DNA of 55,292 nucleotides from positions 1 through 55,292 of the forward strand of contig JBBRCE010000033.1 in the NCBI GenBank assembly GCA_038205115.1, read 5' to 3'. Shown here piece by piece: positions 45,312-53,832 of this stretch. The notes under the pieces are model-generated. The model was not told the DNA's origin and ran no database searches. It saw nothing but the letters and a program-made list of their open reading frames with translations. Origin of the DNA: JBBRCE01 sp038205115 (GTDB taxonomy: Bacteria > Planctomycetota > Planctomycetia > Pirellulales > JBBRCE01). Numbering within the stretch: the stretch's first letter is position 1; each line of letters begins with the position of its first letter. A program made the translations under genes and the position numbers.

Positions 45312-47939
45312 CTATTTAAAGTTTGGCTTGGTCAGGTTGGTGAAGCTGGTGTTGTTGAGCAGCAACGTGTTGGTGCCTGCTCCACCGTCCAATTGGCCAT
45401 TTGGGCAGATCGTGTTGGAGATATTCATCGAGTCGTCACTCGTGCCGAGCGAGGCAAAAATGCCTTGCGAAATCGAGGCCAGAACCGAAACATTGTCGAC
45501 GCCCGTGCCGCCATCCACATACACGGCGTAGATTCGGTTGGTGTTGAAGAACACCACGTTTTGCTGCGTGGCAATCGTGACACCGCTATCGTTCTTGTTG
45601 ACGACTGCCGACTTAGCGACTAACGAATTGAGCAGCGTGAGATGATTTTGACCCGTGGCTCGGCCGCGTAAGTAAAGGTTTTCGCCAAAGGTGCATTGGT
45701 TAATGGTGATTCCGGTCACGTTGACATCGCCACCGGTGAAGAAAGCATTTTTGACGGAAAGCGAATTGATCATGTTGACCGTACCGGCATCGACCGTCAT
45801 TGTTCCCACCACGCTCAAATTCGACGCGCCGAAAGCGGCCTCGCCAATTTGCACGCTCAGGTCGCCCACCACGCCAGTACGCGTCAAGCCCACGCTGCCG
45901 GTTGCGCCCGTATGCGTAACCGTCTCGTCGTTGAGCACGGTGGTGAAGATCTGGGCCAGGGTGTCGGCTTCGGCGCCGAGATTGACGATCAAATTCGATA
46001 CGACAATCACTGGCGAGGCGTTGAATCCAACACGCACGGTGTCGGCCCCGGCTCCGGCCAGAATGTCGAGGACGCCGGCGGTTACGGCAGTGGTGGCGTT
46101 AGCGGTGGCATCGCCAATGGTGATGGAATCCGCGCCGGCTCCGCCATCGGCAATCAGCGTGCCGTTGACGGTCCCATTGAAGAATCGCAGCGTATCGCCG
46201 TTTGCGCCGGAGGTGAGCGTGGCGTTTCCGGTGATGTGCGAACTCTCGACGTGAATCAATCCGCCAGCCGCGCCCGTAGCATCGTTGACAACCAGGTTCA
46301 CGCCGACGTTGGTGCGCTTGATGGTCGACGATGTAACGCCTGTTCCGGCGGTGATGGTTTCTGTACCAAGCACGGTGAGATTGTCCTGATTCAGCGTCTT
46401 GGCACCGGTGGCATTGAACGTCACGCCCAAATTGCCGGTGACGAAATTGAATCCGGCCAATTGTGGCGCGGCTGCTCCGGCGACGCCTAAATTGATGGTG
46501 TCTGCCCCGGTGCCATCGTCGATCGTCAAATTGCCGGTCACCAGATTGTTGGCGAAATTATCGAGTTTATTTACGCCGGAATTCAGACTGATGTGCAGCG
46601 CGTCGTTGCCGCCGGCGGTTCCGACTTGCGAGTTGGTGATGTTGACGGTGTTGCCGCCCGTGCCGCCGGAAATGGTTTCGCTTCCGAGCACAGTAGCCGC
46701 ATCTTGATTAACGGCCTTTGCGCCGACGCCCGTAAACGTGACGGTCAAATCGCCGGTTACGCGATTCGATCCGGCGACATTTGCGCCATTGGTGGCGCCG
46801 ATATTAAAGACGTCCGCGCCAGCGCCTGCGCCGCCGTTGAGGATCAGGTTGCCGTTAACCGTGTTATTGGCAAAACTGGTGAGCGTGTCCGCCGCGTCAC
46901 CAACCAGTTCCAAATCAAGCGTGCCGACAACCAGCGCGCCGGCGACACCAATCGTCGAACTAACAATGCTGACCGTGCTGCCGTTGTTGGCGCCTGTCGT
47001 GCCGGTGATGGTTTCGTTCTTGTCAACGGTGGTGAGCGCCTGATGAATGGTTTTTGTACCCGCACCCAAGGCAACCGTTAGGCTGCCGGTGATCAGATTA
47101 CCGGCCGTCGGGGCCGTACCGATGTTCACGACGTCGGTGCCGGCAGCGCCGGTGATGCTCATATCACCATTAACGGTGTTGCCCTCGAAGCGTTGCAAGG
47201 TGTCGCCACCACCACCCAGAGTCAGCGAGAACGCCGTGCCTGCCACCGTGCCAAAACTGGAATCCGTAATGTTGAGCGTGTCGGCGGCCGTTCCCGCATT
47301 GAGTGTGGTGCTCAGAGTCGAAACGCGATCAAAGGCGTAGTTGCTGATCACGTTGCCGCCAGTGATACCAACGGTGCTGTCGAACGTGGAGTCGGCAATG
47401 TCGAGCAGATTGTTGGCGGCCGTGGTCGGGCCTTGGCCGATCGTGGTGGCGCCCGTGACGTGCGTACTATCGATCACAACCGTGGACATTTCGCCAATGG
47501 CCAGCGTGCCGTTGACGGTGACCGCGCCAATGGCGTTGGCGTTAAGCGGATCGACGCCCACGTAAACCGTGTCGTTCTGGGCTGGTCCGGGAGTTCCGTC
47601 GCCATCGCCATCCACTTGCAAATTGCTGGGAGTGGTAATGCCGAGCAAGATGACTTGATCGTCGCCGTTGCTCATGTTGATGACTATGTTGCCCGTCACA
47701 CCGGTGGTGGTTACGGCGGCGGCATTATTGATGGTTGTGCCCGCGTTGCCGGTCACGATGAACGAGTCTGCCGCAGCGCCCTGGGTAACCGAAATCTCGT
47801 TATTCGCGGTGTCACCGGCAATCGTCAGCACGCCGGCCGCGACATTGACCGTCACATTGCCAGCTAGCACGATCCGCCGTTCTAGATTCTCGAACCGCAA
47901 GTTTCGACTGAACCGCTGACCGAAATTTCGCTTACGCAT
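45312..47939 (-). CDS. LEPR-type secreted repeat protein (beta-rich)
   Basis: 875 residues. The N-terminus has many basic residues and then RFENLERRIVLAGNVTV, a variant of the LEPR-xLL element at the start of many large exported planctomycete proteins. The rest is Thr, Asn, Gly and Ala-rich with few Lys, and consists of about six repeats of roughly 95 residues. Each has NxVxGNLTIxGGAGADxxNIG, NxVTGNLTVTF, GAKTLNQDxxTVLGxETITGGTG and SxVGxxGGLxVxL. This suggests a long beta-helix or parallel beta-roll at the cell surface. The last 130 residues diverge. The ATG at 47939 has AGGGG nine bases upstream. The function is unknown; adhesion or matrix building is plausible. It ends at a strong terminator. 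Confidence 0.85.
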   Translation of the reverse strand: MRKRNFGQRFSRNLRFENLERRIVLAGNVTVNVAAGVLTIAGDTANNEISVTQGAAADSFIVTGNAGTTINNAAAVTTTGVTGNIVINMSNGDDQVILLGITTPSNLQVDGDGDGTPGPAQNDTVYVGVDPLNANAIGAVTVNGTLAIGEMSTVVIDSTHVTGATTIGQGPTTAANNLLDIADSTFDSTVGITGGNVISNYAFDRVSTLSTTLNAGTAADTLNITDSSFGTVAGTAFSLTLGGGGDTLQRFEGNTVNGDMSITGAAGTDVVNIGTAPTAGNLITGSLTVALGAGTKTIHQALTTVDKNETITGTTGANNGSTVSIVSSTIGVAGALVVGTLDLELVGDAADTLTSFANNTVNGNLILNGGAGAGADVFNIGATNGANVAGSNRVTGDLTVTFTGVGAKAVNQDAATVLGSETISGGTGGNTVNITNSQVGTAGGNDALHISLNSGVNKLDNFANNLVTGNLTIDDGTGADTINLGVAGAAAPQLAGFNFVTGNLGVTFNATGAKTLNQDNLTVLGTETITAGTGVTSSTIKRTNVGVNLVVNDATGAAGGLIHVESSHITGNATLTSGANGDTLRFFNGTVNGTLIADGGAGADSITIGDATANATTAVTAGVLDILAGAGADTVRVGFNASPVIVVSNLIVNLGAEADTLAQIFTTVLNDETVTHTGATGSVGLTRTGVVGDLSVQIGEAAFGASNLSVVGTMTVDAGTVNMINSLSVKNAFFTGGDVNVTGITINQCTFGENLYLRGRATGQNHLTLLNSLVAKSAVVNKNDSGVTIATQQNVVFFNTNRIYAVYVDGGTGVDNVSVLASISQGIFASLGTSDDSMNISNTICPNGQLDGGAGTNTLLLNNTSFTNLTKPNFK

Positions 47940-48200
47940 GCTGTTTGGCCCCTGATAACTGCCTGTTTTTTCGAGAACTTATCGATTACGATTGACGTGA
48001 CGCAGGTCCAGACTAGTCAAAGCCCTGCTCGACCGCAAGGACTTGGGGTTGCCAGAATTCTCACAACAAGTCCTCCGCACCGGCATCGGAATTTCTACCA
48101 AGTGACCAGTGATGTTCGCTACGATCAATCGTTGGGCGCTGGAGTTTATCCGCCAGTGTCGCGATCTCCTGATGTTCAACCTGCTGAAAGTTCGATTCAG

Positions 48201-49184
48201 ATGCCGATCACCCATCGATTGTTTGTGTTCGTAGCGGTCTTTCTCGCATCGCGAGTGATGAGTTTGTCAGCCGCCGAGCCGCGCCAACCGGTCAAGGTTT
48301 TCATCTTAGCGGGGCAATCGAATATGGAAGGGCAGGCCGTCGTCGATCTCGATGGCAAGGACTATAACAACGGGCGCGGCACGCTGGCAGCGTTGCTGCG
48401 TGATCCCGCTAAATCGGCCGCGTTCAAACATCTGCGCGACGATAGCGGCAAATGGACGGTTCGCGACGACGTCTGGGTAAGGTATCAACGCGAAGACCGC
48501 CCGCTGTTAGCCGGACCGCTCGGCCTCGGCTTTTCTGTTTACGGCGACCAACATCATTTTGGCCCAGAGCTGCAATTCGGCCATGTTGTGGGTGACCGTT
48601 TCAAACAGCAAGTGCTGCTGATTAAAACGGCTTGGGGCGGAAAGAGCCTCTACCGCGATTTTCGACCGCCATCCGCGGGCGGCGAGGTCGGCAAGTACTA
48701 CACAAAGATGATTGCCGACGTACACGACGGTCTGACGAATTTGGCCAAAGACTTTCCCAAGTATCACGGCCAGGGTTACGACTTGGCTGGATTTGTCTGG
48801 TATCAGGGTTGGAACGATGGCGTCGATCCCGAGCACGCCGTGCCGGAATACGAACAAAACCTGGTGCATCTGATCGGCGACGTACGCAAGGAATTCAAGC
48901 AACCCAAACTGCCAGTGGTGGTTGGCGAACTCACCGGAGCTTGGGTCAAGGCGGAAGGCGGTTGGGACAAACTGCGGAAGGCGCAAGCGGCAGCCGCCGC
49001 GCGCCCCGAGTTCGCAGGCAATGTCGTCTTCGTGCCGACCCACGATTTCGTCCGCAAGGCGGAAGACTCGCCCAACACCGGCCACGGGCATCACGAATTC
49101 GGTAACGCCGAGACATACTTTCTCGTGGGCGATGCGTTGGGCAAAGCGATGGTCAAACTTGTCGACGAGTCGAAGCGGAAGTAA
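48201..49184 (+). CDS. Secreted SASA-type carbohydrate esterase
   Basis: 327 residues. Signal peptide LFVFVAVFLASRVMSLSAA is likely cleaved near residue 25. The body is a sialate O-acetylesterase-like (SASA) SGNH hydrolase: block I VKVFILAGQSNMEGQ with nucleophile Ser40, a middle VLLIKTAWGGKSLYRDF, GFVWYQGWNDGV with the Asn/Asp region, and GHGHHEFGNAETYFLVG near the end, where the catalytic His should lie. Such esterases remove acetyl groups from sugars (pectin, xylan, sialate) in planctomycete polysaccharide use. The ATG at 48201 precedes a clear signal peptide; the frame open up to 47997 is unlike coding sequence. Its C-terminus overlaps the end of the convergent methyltransferase gene by 32 bases. 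Confidence 0.9.
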   Translation: MPITHRLFVFVAVFLASRVMSLSAAEPRQPVKVFILAGQSNMEGQAVVDLDGKDYNNGRGTLAALLRDPAKSAAFKHLRDDSGKWTVRDDVWVRYQREDRPLLAGPLGLGFSVYGDQHHFGPELQFGHVVGDRFKQQVLLIKTAWGGKSLYRDFRPPSAGGEVGKYYTKMIADVHDGLTNLAKDFPKYHGQGYDLAGFVWYQGWNDGVDPEHAVPEYEQNLVHLIGDVRKEFKQPKLPVVVGELTGAWVKAEGGWDKLRKAQAAAAARPEFAGNVVFVPTHDFVRKAEDSPNTGHGHHEFGNAETYFLVGDALGKAMVKLVDESKRK

Positions 49185-50385
49185 CCCGCCGCGCCAGCGC
49201 CGCGCAAGTTTTTCCTCGATGCGGAAAGATCAGCAGCGTGGCGGAATTCGGTCCGTTGGGCTTCAATTGCCTGCGGAGCGTTTCCGGATCGATGTTCACG
49301 CCACGCTTCTTGATTTCCAACTGACCGATCTGCCGCGCGCGGATTATGCCCGCTAACTGCTTGACGTCGAGTGACAAAAACTCGTCAACGGCAAAGCAAC
49401 TCAACGCCAAGTCGTCGCATGGCCGATCGCCGGTGTAGTAAGCAATGTCGTGCTGAATGGCCGCGATTCCGTGCTGACGGGCAAGTTCGTTTTGCAATCC
49501 GGCCGCCAGCACGGCCGCGTCTGGCTCAAATAGATAGTCGTCGATGCCACGAGCCAACTCGGCTTGCGCGAGTCGATCACCGGTCACTGTTCTTGGTTGT
49601 TCGCCGCCAGCGCCCAACACGGTTGCCGATCGCGCGCCGGGCGCGACTGCCAACCGTCCACTCCAAACCACCAACTGCCGACATTCTCGCGCGCGACTGA
49701 TCCATTCGAAGTGCAAATCGTCGGGCCAATCTTCCGGCAAAACGGCCGCTGGCGCGAGCTTGATTGCACCGTGGGGAGAGAGACTCCACCAACGTCGAAT
49801 GATTTCCGGGCCCGGTTGGTGCAGCGCGACTTGCGTGGTCCGCTTGCCGTTTGGCCGACGGTCGGGGTCAAGATGCCAGGCTGCCACGTCGGCGGGAGTA
49901 TAGTTCGTGGCGTCGGCAACGATCGCTTGCGAGCCGTGTGCGGCAGAATGGATTCGCAAATTTGCCTCGGCCAGCAGCGCGCTCACCGGATCGCAATCAA
50001 CGCCGATCGTACTCGCCTGTAAGGCCAGCGCTTGCAGATTGCCGCCGATGCCGCAGCACAGATCGATAATCGGCCCCTGACCCGCAAACCGAGCGGCAAC
50101 GTATCGGGCGGTCACTTCGTCCGTGGCTTGTTCTAAGCCCAGCGGCGTGAAAAACATTTTTTCCGCCGCGGCAAACTTGGCTTGAGCCCGCCGTCGCAGG
50201 TCGCACTGCTGCAACACTAATCGCGTTTGCTCCGGCGAGAGCGATTTTCGCAGCGTCGCGGCCCGTTGCACATCCGTGAGTTTGCTGTGCCATGCCACGT
50301 CAAGCCACGGCTGCGCTGCGTCACTGACCAGCCACCGCACGAGCGAAAGTTCAATCTGCATAGCGGCGGGCAGGCATGGTTGCAT
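49153..50385 (-). CDS. SAM-dependent methyltransferase with THUMP-like domain
   Basis: 410 residues. The central methyltransferase core is IIDLCCGIGGNLQALALQAS (SAM-binding motif I, 106-125) followed by GVDCDPVSALLAEANLRIHS and a WHLDPDRRPNGKR block. The C-terminal about 110 residues (YLFEPDAAVLAAGLQNELAR, LDVKQLAGIIRARQIGQLEIKKRG) match the THUMP-like domain seen in proteins probably acting on RNA. The N-terminal region (LVRWLVSDAAQPWLDVAW, LRKSLSPEQTRLVLQQCDLRRRAQAKF) is all-helical. A cytoplasmic RNA methyltransferase is the likely class; the target base is unknown. The ATG at 50385 is used, with 50361 as an alternative. Confidence 0.88.
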   Translation of the reverse strand: MQPCLPAAMQIELSLVRWLVSDAAQPWLDVAWHSKLTDVQRAATLRKSLSPEQTRLVLQQCDLRRRAQAKFAAAEKMFFTPLGLEQATDEVTARYVAARFAGQGPIIDLCCGIGGNLQALALQASTIGVDCDPVSALLAEANLRIHSAAHGSQAIVADATNYTPADVAAWHLDPDRRPNGKRTTQVALHQPGPEIIRRWWSLSPHGAIKLAPAAVLPEDWPDDLHFEWISRARECRQLVVWSGRLAVAPGARSATVLGAGGEQPRTVTGDRLAQAELARGIDDYLFEPDAAVLAAGLQNELARQHGIAAIQHDIAYYTGDRPCDDLALSCFAVDEFLSLDVKQLAGIIRARQIGQLEIKKRGVNIDPETLRRQLKPNGPNSATLLIFPHRGKTCAALARRVTSASTRRQV

Positions 50386-50421
50386 CCCAGGCCGGAAATT
50401 CCACGGCCCGCGCTGGCGGCG

Positions 50422-51351
50422 CTACTCGGAGGTGGGCGGTTCGTATTCGAAATCCTTCCACTTCATCGGCCGACGGAAAGGCTCAATGCGGAGCACGACT
50501 TCGCCATTCTGAAAAATTCGCACCGTACCGTTACTTTCGCTCACGGCCACAGCCACGGCGTTGGTTTTCTTACTGATCGCCGCAGCCGCCCAGTGGCGCG
50601 AGCCGAGACCTTTGCTAAGCGTGATGTTGGCAGCCGAAGCATCAATGTATCGCGAAGCGGCTTCGACAATGCCCTCGGGCGAAATCACAAACGCGCCGTC
50701 CATCTGAGCGATTTCTTTGATGCCTTCGCGCACGCGGGGATCGTCCAAACTGCGATCTTTGCGGCTGTAACCACGCACCGGATCGAAGCCTGTGGGGTGA
50801 CTGCTGGCCAGCACTTTTCGCGTGTCGCCGACTACAAACAGTGTGCCAACCGGTTTGCCTTCGCGGCCTTCGCGACCAATTTCAACGGCCAGATCGACAA
50901 CCGCCTTCAACGTATCCAGCGGCACCCGCGTCTCTAATTGCCGCAGATCGCGCGCGGTCAGTCGTTCCAGATGCTCGCCCAGGTGAATGACGCTGATCGA
51001 ATCGATCATATCAGCCTCGAAACCGCTGTAGATGGCGATCACTCGCGCGCCGGGCGCCACCATGTCGTCGGCCACCGCTTCTAGCAGGGCCTGGGTCAGC
51101 TTCTCGTAGACCGGGCTGTCTGCCATGTTGAGCAGTACGGTGGGGATTTTGGCTTCTTCGGCCCCGCGGACTTGTTCGGCGCTATCGGCGGCAACCAGCA
51201 GTTTCTCTTGCCCCACCATCTCTTTGAGCCGCAGCCAGTCGACCGGTCCTTCCAGCAGCAGCAGTAGCGCATCGGCATCCGCCACTTGCGAGAAGCGCAC
51301 CGCCAGATCGACGATTTTTTCGAATTGCTCGTTAAGCTTGGGTGACTTCAT
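50422..51351 (-). CDS. Diadenylate cyclase (DacZ-like, DisA_N domain)
   Basis: 309 residues. The C-terminal about 120 residues are a DisA_N-type domain that makes c-di-AMP from ATP: MDGAFVISPEGIVEAASRYID (DGA motif at 218-220) and LSKGLGSRHWAAAAISKKTN with VAVSESNGTVRIF. The usual RHR motif is RHW here (252-254); the first Arg and His remain. The N-terminal 190 residues (LLEGPVDWLRLKEM, GARVIAIYSGFEADMIDSISVIHLG, VGTLFVVGDTRKVLASSHPTGFDP) resemble the pyruvate-kinase-C-like domain of archaeal DacZ rather than a membrane anchor. It is probably a soluble cyclase in the cytoplasm, acting in osmotic or DNA-stress signalling. The ATG at 51351 has GGAG four bases upstream. Confidence 0.82.
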   Translation of the reverse strand: MKSPKLNEQFEKIVDLAVRFSQVADADALLLLLEGPVDWLRLKEMVGQEKLLVAADSAEQVRGAEEAKIPTVLLNMADSPVYEKLTQALLEAVADDMVAPGARVIAIYSGFEADMIDSISVIHLGEHLERLTARDLRQLETRVPLDTLKAVVDLAVEIGREGREGKPVGTLFVVGDTRKVLASSHPTGFDPVRGYSRKDRSLDDPRVREGIKEIAQMDGAFVISPEGIVEAASRYIDASAANITLSKGLGSRHWAAAAISKKTNAVAVAVSESNGTVRIFQNGEVVLRIEPFRRPMKWKDFEYEPPTSE

Positions 51352-51644
51352 CCCGCTCCAGCCGTTAGGAGACTTTGTCGATCCGCGCTCGCCATCCTCG
51401 GGTGACCACGCTTGTCGGCATGGTACGGAGTTTTGTTCCGTGGAGCAAGTCGTTCGACCTGAAACGACATAACTTCCAGGCGTCAGCATTGGCGTGGCGG
51501 TGATCAACATGCCAGATTCCTTCCCGTGCAGTTGCGGCGGCGATGAACCGATTCATCCTCGAATCGACTTCTGAGTATCACTTCATCCAGTTCGATTCCT
51601 GAGACCTTGGAATGTCCGAAAATTTGATTTTGCGTTGGCCTGTA
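51352..51644. other. Intergenic region, no clear gene
   Basis: 293 bases between the diadenylate cyclase and the 629-residue secreted protein, both minus strand. An open extension of the cyclase frame reaches 51510 but is not family-like. No hairpin of note was seen. Confidence 0.4.
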
Positions 51645-53534
51645 TTAACGTAACGGCTTGCACGACCGCTCCACGTCGTCCTCGCGACCCGAGGGAGTAG
51701 GCACGAAATCCGGCCCTTCAACTTCTTCCAATTCAGATCCGCCGTCCGATGCCGAGGCTTGTGTGACCGGCCCCGGTTCGTTTGGAAAATACTTTTGCGG
51801 ATGCGTCAGCTCCGCGCGATCCTTGGGATTCGGCTGGCGGGCGACCGATTGATCGTCGCCAAACACGCGCTGATCGAACATCACCAGCGCGTGGATCGAG
51901 TGGCCCAGCGGTCCAATCGCCCACGGCCGCTGCGGGTTATCGACCAGTATGCCGGCCAGGTAATTTACGGCCTTCAGCATATGCGGGTCAGTCAGTTGTT
52001 CTTGCGGCAGCGAAAATGCCAACCACTCCAGCGTATGCCCGCTGGTTTGCAAATGACGATCCAGATCGGGCTTATTGGCAGGGCGGGCAAACCAATCGGT
52101 GCTGAAGCTGCCTTCGGGATTTTGCGATACATTCAGTGCGTAGCGATGATAGTCCGTCACGTACTTTTTGGCACGCGCGAATTCGCCGTCGATCGCGCCG
52201 CCGTTGCGCTGTCGCATGATGTAAGCCGAACTCAGGCCGAACAAACGATGCGTGCCACCGCAGGCCGCGCCGCGAATTGGCTGTTTGATCTCTTCTTGAA
52301 TCAACCGCTCGACCGTCCACTTTTGGCCATCTTGGCTATACCAACTGGCGTTATCGGGCAGGTAATAAGAGAGGGCAATTAGCTTGAACGTCAGTTCGGT
52401 GTCGGCCTCGCAATCGGCTTGCTCGGCTTGAATCAGATCCGCAACCGTAAACGGATGCCCTTGAACGGCAAAATCGTAATCTGCCGGAACTTGCCATTGC
52501 GCGAGCATGCCCAACAATTGTCCGGCATGCCCTTGCACATTCACTCCCACCCGCGCGACGAGATGACCATCGTTGACCGCCAATAAGGGCTGTCCCTTGC
52601 AACGGTTCCCATCGAGCAACCAAGAAATTGCGTTCACTCGCTCGCCACGCGGCCCATCCTTGAGAATGTCGGTGCGGTTGCCGTAGGCGATCATGGCGTG
52701 CATCGTTTCCCAGGCGTCGTGGTCTCGCGTGTTTAGGCGACGGGCGTAATACATATTTAGCGCTTTACGAACCCGGCTCCGCAGCGCGAGCATTTCGGCC
52801 GACAATTGTGTTTTGGCCGCTTCCGGCGCGCTCTCCAATTGAGGAGCCCGCCTGGTCGGAATCCCTTGCGGCGCCGCAACCGTCGGCGCCTGGAAGGGCG
52901 TCAGCAGAGCGCCCGACGTTGCGGAGTCATCGCTGGGCAACATGGCAGGCGCTGCGGCATCCGTGGCTCTGGCGGCGGTTTTGGGCGTGCTGTCTTTTAC
53001 CGCGGCGACCGGCGGCAATGCGTCGATTTCCGCGGGCTTAACATCCACCGGCATGGACGTCGAGTCAATTTCGCTCGGGTCGACTTCCACATGTTTACTC
53101 TTCGAACGTCGATCGTCGGCGCTAGCGATCTTGCGTTTCGGTTCCGCCAGCGATCTCGCGCGCTCGACTGCCAAAGGCTCAACCGCGTTTACCGCCGGTT
53201 GCGGAGTCTGCTGGCTCGATGACGAATCGCTCAATGGCCGCGTCGTGGCGGGCATGGCGCCGGAATCTCGCGCGGCTTGTGCTTCCGCCTCGGCCGTACT
53301 TTTGGCGAGCGCAGCCGATCGAGCCGAACCCGGAAACATCTTGGGTGGCTCGGGCACGCTTGGAACCGAGGCATCCACTTTGCCGCTCGTCGAACTGGAC
53401 TTCGCTTTCGCTTCCAACTTGCGCGGATTGCGGGCCGCGTCGCTACCCTGATCCGCGCTCTGCGCGCGGTCCATGCACAGCCCGGCAACCAGCATCGCCA
53501 GCATTGCGATCCAACCCAACGGGCGAATGCTCAT
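51645..53534 (-). CDS. Secreted hypothetical protein with an alpha-alpha toroid-like C-terminal half
   Basis: 629 residues. A signal peptide (MSIRPLGWIAMLAMLVAGLC, cleaved near residue 26) is followed by about 220 residues of Ala, Ser, Pro and Lys-rich, poorly folded sequence. The C-terminal about 375 residues are mainly helical with repeated Gly-His elements: NGGAIDGEFARAKKYVTDYH, QTSGHTLEWLAFSLPQEQL and AIGPLGHSIHALVMFDQR. The order, with CGGTHRLFGLSSAYIM, resembles terpene-cyclase or prenyltransferase-like alpha-alpha toroids. Similar proteins seem limited to planctomycetes. The enzyme activity, if any, is unknown. The ATG at 53534 is strongly supported by AGGAG seven bases upstream. Confidence 0.7.
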   Translation of the reverse strand: MSIRPLGWIAMLAMLVAGLCMDRAQSADQGSDAARNPRKLEAKAKSSSTSGKVDASVPSVPEPPKMFPGSARSAALAKSTAEAEAQAARDSGAMPATTRPLSDSSSSQQTPQPAVNAVEPLAVERARSLAEPKRKIASADDRRSKSKHVEVDPSEIDSTSMPVDVKPAEIDALPPVAAVKDSTPKTAARATDAAAPAMLPSDDSATSGALLTPFQAPTVAAPQGIPTRRAPQLESAPEAAKTQLSAEMLALRSRVRKALNMYYARRLNTRDHDAWETMHAMIAYGNRTDILKDGPRGERVNAISWLLDGNRCKGQPLLAVNDGHLVARVGVNVQGHAGQLLGMLAQWQVPADYDFAVQGHPFTVADLIQAEQADCEADTELTFKLIALSYYLPDNASWYSQDGQKWTVERLIQEEIKQPIRGAACGGTHRLFGLSSAYIMRQRNGGAIDGEFARAKKYVTDYHRYALNVSQNPEGSFSTDWFARPANKPDLDRHLQTSGHTLEWLAFSLPQEQLTDPHMLKAVNYLAGILVDNPQRPWAIGPLGHSIHALVMFDQRVFGDDQSVARQPNPKDRAELTHPQKYFPNEPGPVTQASASDGGSELEEVEGPDFVPTPSGREDDVERSCKPLR

Positions 53535-53590
53535 CTCAATACTCCTAAGCGCCAGCAGCTAGCGTCGCTACAGGCAGAATCACCCGTACA

Positions 53591-53658
53591 AACTCACTGA
53601 GTTAAAACTATCGGCCAACCTACGCCGTGGATTGATTCAGAATTGACATTAAAGTCAA
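53591..53658. promoter_or_regulatory. Two short palindromes in the divergent intergenic region
   Basis: AACTC-ACT-GAGTT (53591-53603) and TTGACATTAAAGTCAA (53643-53658, five-base arms with an AT core) lie about 40 bases apart in the 298-base region between the two secreted-protein genes. They could be operator sites for one or both genes; no matching known motif is claimed. Confidence 0.3.
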
Positions 53659-53832
53659 CCTCGCGAATCTGGCTGGACTTGGCAGGCTTTCGCCGCGCGC
53701 GAACCTGCCAAAATACGAATTCGCCGTATTGCTAGCGTCACCGCGGATTGCAGCGTTATCATGGTCTAGCCGCGATTCCGGCGCGCACGGCTTTGACTGC
53801 CCGGCATACTCAATACACGAGGATTGGCTTTC

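Noticed and set aside
45696..47867. Several plus-strand frames opposite the repeat protein
   Set aside because: Their repetitive Val/Pro/Thr content mirrors the repeats on the other strand.
45312..47939. Regular DNA repeats considered as CRISPR or satellite
   Set aside because: They are long, imperfect and in frame, so they are protein repeats.
47992..48019. TTGACG followed by TAGTCA as a promoter for the esterase gene
   Set aside because: The second element is a poor -10 and the spacer is off the optimum.
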